A DNA stretch of 33,016 nt from Anaeromyxobacter dehalogenans (GCA_020718465.1 DYRY01000010.1:1-33016), one strand, 5' to 3'; positions 17,089 through 27,724 are shown, counted from the first letter of the stretch. The notes: generated by a model from the letters alone, not told the origin. Numbers and translations: made by a program.

Positions 17089-18934
17089 TTTTATAGTAAC
17101 AATACTATATATTTTTCTAATTTATAAAACATCAATTATTGAGTATAACATACACTTTTATATTGCTCTATTTCTGCTCTATCCAACAGTTCAGATTATA
17201 ATGTTATCAAAAAGTAGAGGTTTTACTGTTTTATTAAAGTCTACACTATTTTTTATGCTATATTTTAGTATATTCTCAATAATAAACTATGCTTTTATAG
17301 AGACAATCTCAAAGCAAGTTCATAGTAGATTCTATTTTTCATTAGCAATAACAATCTCAATTGTCTCTTTAGTCTCATTTTTTACAATATCAATGCCAGT
17401 TGTTTTACACTTTTTTAAAACAGAGATTGGAGTTTTAGATATATTACTTCTATTATTGAATATTTTTTTAATATATATTGAGTTAAAACTTATTGGTAGT
17501 GATATTCTGATGTATTATCAATATTTTTTAGTAGTTTTTATACTATTTTTAATACTATATATTATTCGACATGCACTTATTTTTAGGAAGTGGAGTGTAC
17601 CCTTAAAATCGGCTGGAATCCTGTTTTTTGCTACTATTATCTTTTTTATGAACAATATAAAGATAATCCAAAAAAACAGTAATCTTACTGAAAATGAAAT
17701 AAAAAAAATGAATAGTGAGTTGAAATCCACTGAAGAAATTAAAGATATAAATATAAAAGATAAAAGAACAACAGAAGATATAAAAGATAAAAAGCCTAAC
17801 ATTCTTTTGATAACAGTTGATTGTCTAACACCATATCACATGGAGCTTTTTGGATATGAAAGGGAGACATCTCCAAATTTAACAAAATTTTCAAAAGATT
17901 CTCTATTTTTTAAAAAAGCCTTCTCTCAAGGAAACAACACTCTTCCATCTATTGGTAGTTTAATGACTTCAAAATATACAACAGAGATACTTTGGAAAGA
18001 CTATAAAAGATTTTTACCAATAAAAGAGGAGAATTTACTTCTTGCAGAGATTCTTAAAGATAATGGATATCACACTATTGCATTTACAACACACTCCTAT
18101 TTTTTACCAAATCTTGGTTTTCAGCAGGGTTTTGAAAATTGGGATATATCACTAGTAAGTACAAAAGCAGAGATTGCTTTTGAGCAAGAGACTTCAATAG
18201 CACTTTTTGAGAAGTCAAAAGTTATAATGGATAATCTACCAGATAATAGGCCATTTTTTATGTGGCTTCATTTTTTTGATCCACATGATTCCTATCTTAA
18301 ACGAGATGAAGCTATTGATTTTGGCAACACAGAAAAAGATATTTTTGATAATGAAATTAACTACACAGATATCTATATTGGAAAGCTTTTAGAGTATTTA
18401 AAAGAAAAAAAACTTTATGATAATACAATTATCATAATTACAGGAGATCATGGGGAGGGATTTGGACTTCATGGCTATGAAAAACATGGAAAGAGTCTCT
18501 ATAATGACCAAATTTGGATACCTTTACTGATTCGTTTTCCAGATATGAAGCCACAAGTTATTGAGCAAGAGGTTTCACATATAGATATCTTTCCAACTCT
18601 TATTGAGTATTTGAATATTGATTTACCAAATGGAAGAGAGTTAAGCGGAATATCTCTTTTTGACAGAGTTGGAAATAGTGAAAATCCACCTGTTTATGCA
18701 ATGAATTTTAGGCAGGGAAAGGAGGAGTATAGCATGATTTATAAAGGCTATAAAATTATATATTTTTATAAGCAGAATGTGAAAAAAATATATAACATTC
18801 AGGATGATTTTAATGAAAAAAAGGAGTTATCTAATGAATCTCCTGAAATTTTATATGATTTATCAAAAAAAATATCTGTTTGGATAAAAAAACAGAAAGA
18901 TAGTTATAAAAGCATAACATCCAGAATAGATTAG
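17060..18934 (+). CDS. Membrane-anchored sulfatase/alkaline-phosphatase superfamily protein
   Basis: N-terminal multi-TM region, then PNILLITVDCLTPYHMELFGYERETSPNLTKFSKDSLFFKKAFSQGNNTLPSIGSLMTSKY, HFFDPHDSY, NTIIIITGDHGEGFGLHG. Thr occupies the usual Cys/Ser position of the sulfatase CxPSR motif. Confidence 0.87.
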   Translation: MKKRNPFLINFIVTILYIFLIYKTSIIEYNIHFYIALFLLYPTVQIIMLSKSRGFTVLLKSTLFFMLYFSIFSIINYAFIETISKQVHSRFYFSLAITISIVSLVSFFTISMPVVLHFFKTEIGVLDILLLLLNIFLIYIELKLIGSDILMYYQYFLVVFILFLILYIIRHALIFRKWSVPLKSAGILFFATIIFFMNNIKIIQKNSNLTENEIKKMNSELKSTEEIKDINIKDKRTTEDIKDKKPNILLITVDCLTPYHMELFGYERETSPNLTKFSKDSLFFKKAFSQGNNTLPSIGSLMTSKYTTEILWKDYKRFLPIKEENLLLAEILKDNGYHTIAFTTHSYFLPNLGFQQGFENWDISLVSTKAEIAFEQETSIALFEKSKVIMDNLPDNRPFFMWLHFFDPHDSYLKRDEAIDFGNTEKDIFDNEINYTDIYIGKLLEYLKEKKLYDNTIIIITGDHGEGFGLHGYEKHGKSLYNDQIWIPLLIRFPDMKPQVIEQEVSHIDIFPTLIEYLNIDLPNGRELSGISLFDRVGNSENPPVYAMNFRQGKEEYSMIYKGYKIIYFYKQNVKKIYNIQDDFNEKKELSNESPEILYDLSKKISVWIKKQKDSYKSITSRID

Positions 18935-19184
18935 AAAAAACAATACATCAAATTAAAAATATAATTATACAAATCACTGATAATCAAGTAGTTATTATTA
19001 TTATAAAAATTTATTACACCTTCAGTGGGTTAAAACTCACTATTCATATAATCGTTTTATCTCTAGAAAAATATAAAAGAAATAATAAATGAACAGGGTA
19101 TTTTAGTCCTGATAGAAGAAACAGAAGTATGTTGAAAATTTTGATTAATTTATGGCTAACAAATTACGCAAGATTATAATTATA

Positions 19185-20288
19185 TTACTTAAGATAAGAG
19201 AAGAAAAATCTTCTTGAATAAAGACTCATTATCATACCAATTGATGTCATTGTAATTAACATATTTGTTCCTCCATAACTAAAAAGTGGCAATGGAACAC
19301 CAATAACAGGAAACAAACCTGTTACCATCAGTAAATTTAGAACAATCTGCGAGACAATATAAGCAATTATTGAGAGAGATAGTAGTATTCCAAAGTGATC
19401 AGTACTATATTGTATTGAGTGAATAAGTGAGAATATGAATATAAAATATATGAATATTAATGTGATTGAGCCTTTAAAACCAAACTCCTCTGCCCAAACA
19501 GAAAATGCAAAATCAGTTTTTTGCTCTGGAACAAAACCACCTTTTGATATAGGACCTTTAGTAAAACCTTTTCCACTCATACCTCCAGAACCAATTGCAA
19601 ATTGTGATTGAAGTGTTTGATAGGCTGTTGTTTGTGCATATTTTTCTGGATTCCAAAATGCTTCAATCCGTTTTATGTGATACTCGTCTAAAATAAAAAA
19701 CCACATAATTGGAATGATTATAATAAAAAGTAAAAAAGATATAAGCCAAACATATATATTTATTCTTACCATAAATAAGATAATAAATAGTTCAACAAAA
19801 AGTATTGCAGCAGAACCTAAATCGGGTTGAATTTTTATTAAAAAAGCAGGAAATAGAGTTAATAAAAATGGAGCAATAAGCTCTTTAAAACCTATTTTAC
19901 TGTTTTGAAATATTGAAAAATATCTTGCTAATACCAAGGCAAGTACTAATTTCATAGATTCTGACGGTTGATATCGAAAAATTCCAAAATCTATCCATCT
20001 TGTTGAACCATTTACTGTTGTTCCAAAAAATAGAACAATAATTAGTAAAACTATATTTATAATATAAAGTGGAATAGCAATTTCAGAAAATATTCTATAG
20101 TCAATTGATGCAACTAAAAAAAGTGTAATAACACTTAAAATAAACCAACCTAATTGTGATATCCAAACAGATTCAGTTGTATTAATTTGAAGACTATATA
20201 GATTTGCGATACCTAAAATTGATATTATAATTGTTAAAAAAATTGTTATCCAATTTAAATTTTTAAAAAAACCTCTCTCTTCTCTCAT
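19185..20288 (-). CDS. rodA: Rod shape-determining protein RodA (SEDS family)
   Basis: SEDS signatures: STRWIDFGIFRYQPSESMKLVLALVLARY, IKIQPDLGSAAILF, GSGGMSGKGFTKGPISKGGFVPEQKTDFAFSVWAEEFGF, PVIGVPLPLFSYGGTNMLITM. Adjacent to PBP2. Confidence 0.95.
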   Translation of the reverse strand: MREERGFFKNLNWITIFLTIIISILGIANLYSLQINTTESVWISQLGWFILSVITLFLVASIDYRIFSEIAIPLYIINIVLLIIVLFFGTTVNGSTRWIDFGIFRYQPSESMKLVLALVLARYFSIFQNSKIGFKELIAPFLLTLFPAFLIKIQPDLGSAAILFVELFIILFMVRINIYVWLISFLLFIIIIPIMWFFILDEYHIKRIEAFWNPEKYAQTTAYQTLQSQFAIGSGGMSGKGFTKGPISKGGFVPEQKTDFAFSVWAEEFGFKGSITLIFIYFIFIFSLIHSIQYSTDHFGILLSLSIIAYIVSQIVLNLLMVTGLFPVIGVPLPLFSYGGTNMLITMTSIGMIMSLYSRRFFFSYLK

Positions 20289-20405
20289 ATATTCCTAAAA
20301 ATTAAAAAATCAGTTGTTTTTATTATTAAAAAATATTTAAAACAAAACCACATAAAACATCATACTATTTAAGAATTTTCTTAATTTTTCATCTATATTA
20401 TGATT

Positions 20406-22319
20406 CTATTCTATTAGGTCTCCATATAAAAGAGATTCTCTTTTTGCCTCCATTTTAGTTCTCTCTTTTATAAATTGAGCATGAATTCGTTTTGATTTAA
20501 GTGTCTCATAAGCCTTTATTATTTTCATACCTAATGGTACTGCAGTAGAGCTTGAACCTCCATGTTCAACTAAAACTGTTACAACAATCTCTGGTTTATA
20601 CGATGGTGCAAAAGAGGTAAACCAAGCATGATGTCTTAAATTCCAAGGAATCTCAAAGTCATACTCATCACTTGTTTTTGATGCAACTTGAGCTGTTCCT
20701 GTTTTGCCAGAAACTAAAACATCATTTAATCTAAAGTAGTAGGCAGTTCCATTAGGATCATTTATAGCACTATATAAACCTTTATTAACTTTTTGAAATG
20801 AGTATGGAGATATCTCTGTTGTTTTTTGTATGATTTTTCTATCATATCTCTCTTTACCATCAAAACCAACAACTCTTTCAAGAAGATTTATCTGTTTTCT
20901 AACTCCCAAATTTGCAGTTGTCATATAAATTTCTGCAATCTTAAATGGAGAGAGATATACATCCCCCTGACCAATTGATGTATTTAATGCAGTCCCTTTT
21001 TGATATCTTCCATAACGCTCTCTATACCATTTTTCATTAGGAACAAAACCAGAGGGAACATCTGTTATAAAATCACTATAATTAGAACCAATACCAATCA
21101 TTTTAGCATATTTATTTATCTCATCAAGACCAATCTTCTTTGCAACTCTATAAAAATATACATCACAAGACTCTGCGATTGCCTTTTTTAGATTTACAGA
21201 GCCATGACCAGTTCTTTTCCAACATCTAAAAGATGTTGCTCCATACTCCTCAACTCCTTTACAATCTACAGTTTCATCTTCTGTGAAATTTCCACTATCA
21301 ACAGCAGCAAGTGCTGTTACTAATTTAAAAACAGAGCCAGGATAAAACTGTTTAAAAGCTTTGTTAAGTGTTGGTTGAAGCTCATCTTTAAAAATCTCTT
21401 TTAAATAGTTTTTATCATCTTTTAATATGATTCTATTTGGATCAAATGTTGGTTTTGAATACAATGCAAGAATATCTCCTGTATCTACATCCATAACAAC
21501 TGCTGCACCAGAACGAACATTAAAAAATATCTCATCAATCTCTTTTTGAAGATCTAAATCAAGTGTTAAATAAACATCATTTCCCTCTTCAACAGGAGAG
21601 AACTCTTTGTTTTTTTTATCAATCAATTGTTGAAGAAAACCATCTTTTTTAATTTTTCCACTTTGATCTCTTATGACAATTTTTTTACCATTTTTACCAT
21701 GAAGATAATCCTCTAAATATCCTTCAGCACCAGTTCTACCAATATAATCATCATTAAGATACCCTAAATCTTTTTTTTCTTGAAACTCTTTAGGGGTTAT
21801 TTTATTAATATATCCAACAATATGAGCAGTTATGCTACTATTGGGATAGTGTCTAATAGACTCTGTTACAATATCAAGACCATTTAATCTAAACATTCTT
21901 GATTCAATAAGAGCTAACTCCTTTGATGAAAGATGCTCTTTTAACATAAAACTATCCTTTTTTTTCTGTTTTAATGAGGAATTCAACTCATTTTGCTGTT
22001 CATCAGTGAGTTTTATGCTGTTTTTTAAAAAATCAACTGTTTCTGAATCAAGAAATTTTGGAATAATGTAAAGATTAAATGCTGGGATGTTTTTAGCTAA
22101 AACATTACCATTTTTATCATAAATATTACCTCTTTTAGCGGAAACTTGAACTATATCTAAAAAGTTATTTTCAGCTCTTTGAGTATAGTAATCTCCCTCA
22201 ACAATCTGCATTTTATAGAGCCAACTAAAAATTAAAAAGAATACTATTATCAATGTTAGTAAAAATAGACGCACTTTAAGTGCATAGAATTGAATTATCT
22301 GTTTTTCACCCCAGAGCAT
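20406..22319 (-). CDS. mrdA: Penicillin-binding protein 2
   Basis: VSAKRGNIYDKNGNVLAKN, YPGSVFKLVTALAAV (SxxK), SCDVYFYRVAKKIG (SxD), VSGKTGTAQV (KTGT). Paired with rodA. Confidence 0.95.
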   Translation of the reverse strand: MLWGEKQIIQFYALKVRLFLLTLIIVFFLIFSWLYKMQIVEGDYYTQRAENNFLDIVQVSAKRGNIYDKNGNVLAKNIPAFNLYIIPKFLDSETVDFLKNSIKLTDEQQNELNSSLKQKKKDSFMLKEHLSSKELALIESRMFRLNGLDIVTESIRHYPNSSITAHIVGYINKITPKEFQEKKDLGYLNDDYIGRTGAEGYLEDYLHGKNGKKIVIRDQSGKIKKDGFLQQLIDKKNKEFSPVEEGNDVYLTLDLDLQKEIDEIFFNVRSGAAVVMDVDTGDILALYSKPTFDPNRIILKDDKNYLKEIFKDELQPTLNKAFKQFYPGSVFKLVTALAAVDSGNFTEDETVDCKGVEEYGATSFRCWKRTGHGSVNLKKAIAESCDVYFYRVAKKIGLDEINKYAKMIGIGSNYSDFITDVPSGFVPNEKWYRERYGRYQKGTALNTSIGQGDVYLSPFKIAEIYMTTANLGVRKQINLLERVVGFDGKERYDRKIIQKTTEISPYSFQKVNKGLYSAINDPNGTAYYFRLNDVLVSGKTGTAQVASKTSDEYDFEIPWNLRHHAWFTSFAPSYKPEIVVTVLVEHGGSSSTAVPLGMKIIKAYETLKSKRIHAQFIKERTKMEAKRESLLYGDLIE

Positions 22320-22432
22320 ACAAACCCCTACCCCGTAAAGTTATTAAAACACATTTAAATTAAAAAATCAATATTTAAAAAATTAAAATATTATAAAAAT
22401 ATTCCGACAAATTAAAAAAGAGTGGAGTTGTT

Positions 22433-23380
22433 ATGGAAAGTGTTGAGAGTTTAAAAAAAATTTTTGATGTAAAAGTTGAAACACGTGAAGAATTAATTCA
22501 ATCTATTGTTGATGAGTTAACAAAAGATAATCAACATAACTTTATTTTTATAAGGCAACTTATTCAATCAATGGAGCAGAATAAGATAGAGATACCTATT
22601 TTACCTATAGTTGCAAATAGAATTCTTCAACTATCATTTAATCCAAACTCCGATTATGATAAATATGCACAAGTTGTAAAAAGTGATACCTCAATTGCTA
22701 TAAATGTTATAAAATTAGCAAACTCCCCCCTTTATAAAGGATTAAGGGATATTAATGATTTACAACTTGCAATTAGTAGAATTGGAATTGAGGGACTAAA
22801 AGAGATTGTATTAATGTTATCATTAAAAATGAAAATTTTTAGTAATAAAACATTTAAAAATGAGTTTGAAAAAACTTGGAGAGCTTCACTATTAATAGCA
22901 CTTATCTCTTCAAAAGTTGCAGAATACTATAAGATATCATCCTCAAAAGCCTATACAATTGGTCTTTTGCATGATGTTGGAGATTTAATTTTTTATAACC
23001 AAATATCTCTATATCAATCAAAAAATCCTAAAATAGTTTTTGCTGAAAATTTTATGCAAAGAATTTCATACTCTTTTCATCCTAAACTATCTGCATTAGC
23101 ACTTCTATCTTGGGGGTTTCCAAAAGAGGAGTATGATTTTATTGGTTATCATCATCTTCCACCAAAAGATAACTCATCAATCAATCAAAAAATACTTTAT
23201 CTTGCCTTATCTATTGTTTCTGCAGAGGTAGTTATTGATAGTGATTATGATGAAGTTTCCCTATTTCCATATCAATTTATGATTCAGCAGGCAAAACTTA
23301 ATATTTCTCCAGAGTTTTTCAAAGCTATTTTTATTAAATCAAAAAACGATTTACAAATAATTCAATCTATGTTGGGGTAA
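22433..23380 (+). CDS. HDOD domain-containing protein
   Basis: IPILPIVANRILQLSFNPNSDYDKYAQVVKSDTSIAINVIKLANSPLYKG and YTIGLLHDVGDLIFYNQ...YHHLPP fit HDOD. Confidence 0.85.
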   Translation: MESVESLKKIFDVKVETREELIQSIVDELTKDNQHNFIFIRQLIQSMEQNKIEIPILPIVANRILQLSFNPNSDYDKYAQVVKSDTSIAINVIKLANSPLYKGLRDINDLQLAISRIGIEGLKEIVLMLSLKMKIFSNKTFKNEFEKTWRASLLIALISSKVAEYYKISSSKAYTIGLLHDVGDLIFYNQISLYQSKNPKIVFAENFMQRISYSFHPKLSALALLSWGFPKEEYDFIGYHHLPPKDNSSINQKILYLALSIVSAEVVIDSDYDEVSLFPYQFMIQQAKLNISPEFFKAIFIKSKNDLQIIQSMLG

Positions 23381-23482
23381 TTTTACCATTTAATAAAACT
23401 AATTCCATATATTATGTTTTTTGTTGTTTATAAATCAATAGCAATTTGATTTATTGTGTAAACAGATATTTAAATTGGTATT

Positions 23483-26092
23483 TTAATTTCCACCCATAAG
23501 AATATCTTCTGGATCCATTATGTTTTTGTCTGGTTCAGAATCTTTTGGAGTAGTTCCAACTCTAAATGCCTCTTTTATTCTTGCTGTAGAGGAGGCTGAG
23601 GCCTTTTTACCAGAATTTTTATCAACAGTTATCCACTCAATATTATTAACTTCCGGAAACTCTTTTTCAACACTATTTTTTATCTCATAAGAGAGAGCCT
23701 TTTTTGTAAAATCTATCCAAACAGGAAGTGATGTTTTACCACCTGCCTCTCCCTTACCCAATGGATTATTATTTAAATCATAACCAATCCAAACACCTGT
23801 TAAAAGAGATGTTGAAAATCCAACAAACCATGTATCAAAAGAGTCATTTGTTGTTCCTGTTTTTCCTGCAATTGGAATTTTTAAAGAGTTTGCAGCAACA
23901 GCTGTTCCTGAAGAAACAACAGCTCTTAATAAACGAAGAGTCAAATATGATGTTACAGGGTCTATAACTCTCTCTCTCTTTGTAAAAAGCTCCTCTTCCA
24001 ATCTATTAGGAAGTGACTCTGGAGATAAAAATGGGTCGCTATAGTGGCTATTATCCCAAAGAACATTACCATCTCTATCCTCAATTTTTTTTATAAATAG
24101 AAGTGGAACTTTAACACCATAGTTTGAAAAATATGAAAATGCAGTTAGAATATCAACTAATTTAACTGCGGTTGAACCAAGAGCCATTGATGAGTCCATA
24201 TTTAAAACACTTGTTATGCCAAGTTTTTTAACCCAATTTGCAACTTTTTCTGTGCCTAAATATTGGAAAACTTTAATAGAGGGAATATTCATACTATTCA
24301 TTAAAGCAGTTCTTAATGTTACTTCACCTTTATAACTATTTTCATAGTTTGCAGGCTTCCAATTAACTTTAGTAAGATAATCATACTCCACAATTGGTGA
24401 ATCAAATAGTGTTGTTGAAAGTGTATAATCTTCATCTATTGCTTTAGAGTAGTAGAGTGGTTTAAATATAGATCCTGATTGTCTCTCTGCTTGGATTGCT
24501 CTATTAAAATCGGAATACTCTCTTCCTCCCACCATTGCTTTAACATATCCTGTATCATAATCAACACTTAAAATAGCCCCTTGTGGTTTTGGAATTTGAG
24601 AGAGTCCTACAATAAGTTTACCAGATGAGTCTAACTCCTCTTTCTCATAAATACGAATCCAGACAACATCACCTTCAGAAAGTGGCTCGCTTAAATCACC
24701 AATTAATGCAGAGCCAAAATATACCATTGGATTCTCTTTTCTTGCCCATTTTGTATTTTTTATTAAAATTTTTCCCTCAAAAGAGCCAAATTTAACCTCC
24801 GCCTCAGTTTTATCAACTTTAGTAACTAATGCAAGATATCTTCTTCCTTTTGCAGGTTTTGATTCTAAATAGTATTTTTCACTATTCTCTAAAAATTTCT
24901 TATACTCAATTTTTTTTAGTTGAGTTATAGGACCATAGTAACCCTGTCTTGAAGATAAATCTCTTAAACCAACCTCAATTGATTCTCGAGCATAACTCTG
25001 TTTTTCAAGGCTAACTGTTGTGTATATTCTATATCCACCAGTATAAAACTCCTTTTCTCCTAACTCTTTTTGGGCAACTCTTCTTGCAAACTCTGCAAAA
25101 TAGGGTGCTTTTGAGAAAGTTGAATCAAGAAGTAGATTTTTCTCTCCAGTTATAGTATCAGTTCTAACTCCATAATCATAAACAAAAACAGCATTAGGAT
25201 ATTTTTCTTTTAAATTTGTATAGTAGTGAACTCTACTTGGTATATCTTTAAAGACAATAATTTTTCTGTTTAGAGCCTCTTCCATCTCCTCTTTTGTGAT
25301 AAACTTCTCTTTTAGCATTCTATTCAAAACATACTCACGACGTTTTAGTGCTTCTGATGTGTTACTATATGAAGAGTAGACTGATGGTGCTTGTGGAAGT
25401 CCTGCAATAAGAGATATCTCTGCTAAATCTAACTCCCAAATATTTTTATTAAAGTAGTGTTTTGCAGCCTCTTGAATACCATGAGCGCCATGTCCTAAAT
25501 ATATTTGGTTTAAATATAGAAAAATGATATGCTCTTTTGTGTGAATCTGCTCCATTTGACGAGACATTATCACCTCTTTTATTTTTCTATTAAAAGATCT
25601 CTCTTTTTTCTCATCATCACCTAAAAAAGATTTTGCAGTCTGTTGAGTTATAGATGAGCCTCCTTGAACAACTCTTCCTGCTTTTAGATTTTTCCAAGCA
25701 GCACGAATGATTCCAATATAATTAAGACCAGAGTGATCAAAAAACTCAATATCTTCAGATGCTATAAAAGCTTGAATCACTTTTTTAGGAATTTTTTCAT
25801 AAGGAATAATCTCTCTAAACTCTGTTGAATATTCACCAATTATCTCTAAATTATCTGCATATATTTTGGTGGTTAAGCTTGGTTTATACTCCTCAAATGT
25901 TGGAACCATTGAGATTTTATCAAAAAAATATAGATAAATACTTGTTGCAACCAATCCAATTAATATTGATATTGAGAGTGATAAGATAAAAAATATTTTT
26001 AACAGTTTTTTAAAAACACCTGTATGTTTTACATTTTCAATTTTTACTCTCTCTTGAGCTCTCTCTTTTGCAATCTCTTCAAATTTTTTCAT
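23483..26092 (-). CDS. Bifunctional penicillin-binding protein 1A (transglycosylase/transpeptidase, PCB_OB-like domain)
   Basis: Transglycosylase: AFIASEDIEFFDHSGLNYIGIIRAAWKNLKAGRVVQGGSSITQQTAKSFL, KEVIMSRQMEQIHTKEHIIFLYLNQIYLGHGAHGIQEAAKHYFNK. Transpeptidase: SGSIFKPLYYSKAI, SMNIPSIKV, IAGKTGTTND. Confidence 0.95.
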   Translation of the reverse strand: MKKFEEIAKERAQERVKIENVKHTGVFKKLLKIFFILSLSISILIGLVATSIYLYFFDKISMVPTFEEYKPSLTTKIYADNLEIIGEYSTEFREIIPYEKIPKKVIQAFIASEDIEFFDHSGLNYIGIIRAAWKNLKAGRVVQGGSSITQQTAKSFLGDDEKKERSFNRKIKEVIMSRQMEQIHTKEHIIFLYLNQIYLGHGAHGIQEAAKHYFNKNIWELDLAEISLIAGLPQAPSVYSSYSNTSEALKRREYVLNRMLKEKFITKEEMEEALNRKIIVFKDIPSRVHYYTNLKEKYPNAVFVYDYGVRTDTITGEKNLLLDSTFSKAPYFAEFARRVAQKELGEKEFYTGGYRIYTTVSLEKQSYARESIEVGLRDLSSRQGYYGPITQLKKIEYKKFLENSEKYYLESKPAKGRRYLALVTKVDKTEAEVKFGSFEGKILIKNTKWARKENPMVYFGSALIGDLSEPLSEGDVVWIRIYEKEELDSSGKLIVGLSQIPKPQGAILSVDYDTGYVKAMVGGREYSDFNRAIQAERQSGSIFKPLYYSKAIDEDYTLSTTLFDSPIVEYDYLTKVNWKPANYENSYKGEVTLRTALMNSMNIPSIKVFQYLGTEKVANWVKKLGITSVLNMDSSMALGSTAVKLVDILTAFSYFSNYGVKVPLLFIKKIEDRDGNVLWDNSHYSDPFLSPESLPNRLEEELFTKRERVIDPVTSYLTLRLLRAVVSSGTAVAANSLKIPIAGKTGTTNDSFDTWFVGFSTSLLTGVWIGYDLNNNPLGKGEAGGKTSLPVWIDFTKKALSYEIKNSVEKEFPEVNNIEWITVDKNSGKKASASSTARIKEAFRVGTTPKDSEPDKNIMDPEDILMGGN

Positions 26093-26122
26093 AAAAAATC
26101 CCTTTATTAAAAAGTGATTAAG

Positions 26123-27109
26123 CTAAAATAGTGATTTGGGTTTTGGTTTTAAAAGCTCTTCAACCTCAAATTTAAGCTCTTTTAAATGTTGTTTTAGTGA
26201 TTTTGCATCTGTTTTGCTTGGCATAATATATATTTTTGAAGGAGATACAAATTTTACATATTCAATTAATCCATTAAAATCAGCATGGTCAGATATTACA
26301 AAACTCTCATCTAAAAAATATTTAGAGTGAAAACTATCTTTAAAAAGTGCTTCTCCACTAAGGGCAATTTTTTTATACTCCCCTTTTGTAAAAGGGATTT
26401 TTTCAAATTGTTCAAATGGATAGATAAGTATTGATGGATTTGAAAGTTTTGATGTTAATGGTTTTATAAATGATAAATCTACAATTTTTTCATTTTTAAA
26501 AAGTTGTGTATATTGATATATTCTATTTTGAAGATATATAGGTTTTTGTAGGCTATTTAAAATTGATATTAAATATTGAGCTTTTCCAAAAGGATTTGTT
26601 AATATTACAATATGATATCCATTATCTAAATTTTTTTGAACATAAGTTAAAAATAGAGTCTCCTCAATATCTCTTTTTGGAAAAATATACTCATTAGAAC
26701 CATAAGTTGAGTCTAAAATAAGAGTGTCTGCTGTTGGATAATATATCTCATCACAAGTGGGGTTAAGTCGATTATTTATGTGACCTGAATATAAAATTTT
26801 ACTATCTTTAACTTTTACAAAAAGTTGAGCAGAACCTGAAACATGACCTGATGGATATAGTGTTAATGTTAAGTCTCCAATTGAGAACTTTCTAAAATAT
26901 GACATCTGAAGAGCATTTAGTGGAACATCTTTTAACACAAACTTTTTATAAAACTCAATTGTTGTTTTTGTTGCAATAATTCTATCATGATATGTATTCA
27001 TCTGTTCTGAGTGTGAATGAGATAAAAAGGATAATCCCCTTTTTTTTACTGCATCAAGCCAGAGAATCGTATCTTTTATATGAATTGAAGAGTCTGCATA
27101 TTCAATCAT
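26123..27109 (-). CDS. Metallo-beta-lactamase/beta-CASP-like protein related to ligase-associated exonucleases, with degenerate metal-site motifs
   Basis: FLSHSHSEQMNTYHDRIIAT, YPSGHVSGSAQLFV, ILYSGHINNRLNPTCDEIYYPTADTLILDSTYG, FVISDHADFNGLIEYV. Overall pattern fits the family; several ligand positions are substituted. ATGA overlap with the upstream gene. Confidence 0.75.
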   Translation of the reverse strand: MIEYADSSIHIKDTILWLDAVKKRGLSFLSHSHSEQMNTYHDRIIATKTTIEFYKKFVLKDVPLNALQMSYFRKFSIGDLTLTLYPSGHVSGSAQLFVKVKDSKILYSGHINNRLNPTCDEIYYPTADTLILDSTYGSNEYIFPKRDIEETLFLTYVQKNLDNGYHIVILTNPFGKAQYLISILNSLQKPIYLQNRIYQYTQLFKNEKIVDLSFIKPLTSKLSNPSILIYPFEQFEKIPFTKGEYKKIALSGEALFKDSFHSKYFLDESFVISDHADFNGLIEYVKFVSPSKIYIMPSKTDAKSLKQHLKELKFEVEELLKPKPKSLF

Positions 27110-27651
27110 AGCTTGTGCAAAGTCCCCTCTGTTTTATAAGTTTGAATAAGAATTGCATTATCTAATATATAATCTTTTTTTGTTGAAACTTTTTGTATAA
27201 TAGAGAATCTTAAAATATTTAGCAAAGGAATTTTATCATAAAGTGTATATGTTAGAGTATACTGTTTTCCATCAACATCTATCTCTGCCTCTATTTTTTT
27301 CCCTTTATATACTCTATCTTTATAATCATATGTATAATTATTTATGATTTTCTTTGATATAATTTTGATTGAACTTTTATTATAACTTAATGTTATCTCA
27401 ATCATTTTATCAATAAACTCATTCACCTCTATTTTAAGAGGCATCTCAAATGTTTTAGTCTGATGAAGAGAACCCATTTTAAAATCAACTTCAAGAGTAT
27501 ACCCTTTATCTGTAATATTTAATGGCTTCATTGTTAATGAACCATCATAATTTCCATCTGCAAAAAATCGATACTCACAAAACTCATCTGAAGATACAGC
27601 GAATATATTTATTGAGATAAATATAAAAATCATAACAAATAGATTTCTCAT
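27106..27651 (-). CDS. Secreted hypothetical protein
   Basis: N-terminal signal peptide (MRNLFVMIFIFISINIFAVSS); no firmly recognised domain. ATGA overlap with the downstream MBL-like gene. Confidence 0.65.
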   Translation of the reverse strand: MRNLFVMIFIFISINIFAVSSDEFCEYRFFADGNYDGSLTMKPLNITDKGYTLEVDFKMGSLHQTKTFEMPLKIEVNEFIDKMIEITLSYNKSSIKIISKKIINNYTYDYKDRVYKGKKIEAEIDVDGKQYTLTYTLYDKIPLLNILRFSIIQKVSTKKDYILDNAILIQTYKTEGTLHKL

Positions 27652-27687
27652 TTTAACCTAAAAAAATTAAAAAACATAATAAATCTG

Positions 27688-27724
27688 AAAAAAATAATTT
27701 TATAAAAAAAATAATTTTATAAAA
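27688..27724. repeat. Short tandem duplication, 17-bp period (AAAAAAATAATTTTATA x2)
   Basis: ATAATTTTATAAAA occurs at 27694 and 27711 in the intergenic region. Confidence 0.8.

Noticed and set aside
19024-19041. AGTGGGTTAAAACTCACT inverted repeat downstream of the sulfatase-like gene
   Set aside because: Short stem with a wobble and no T-tract immediately after it; too weak to call a terminator.
23430-23454. TAAATCAA...TTGATTTA inverted repeat between the convergent HDOD and PBP1A genes
   Set aside because: A/T-only-biased 8-9 bp stem without a clear T-tract; possibly a weak terminator but not supportable.
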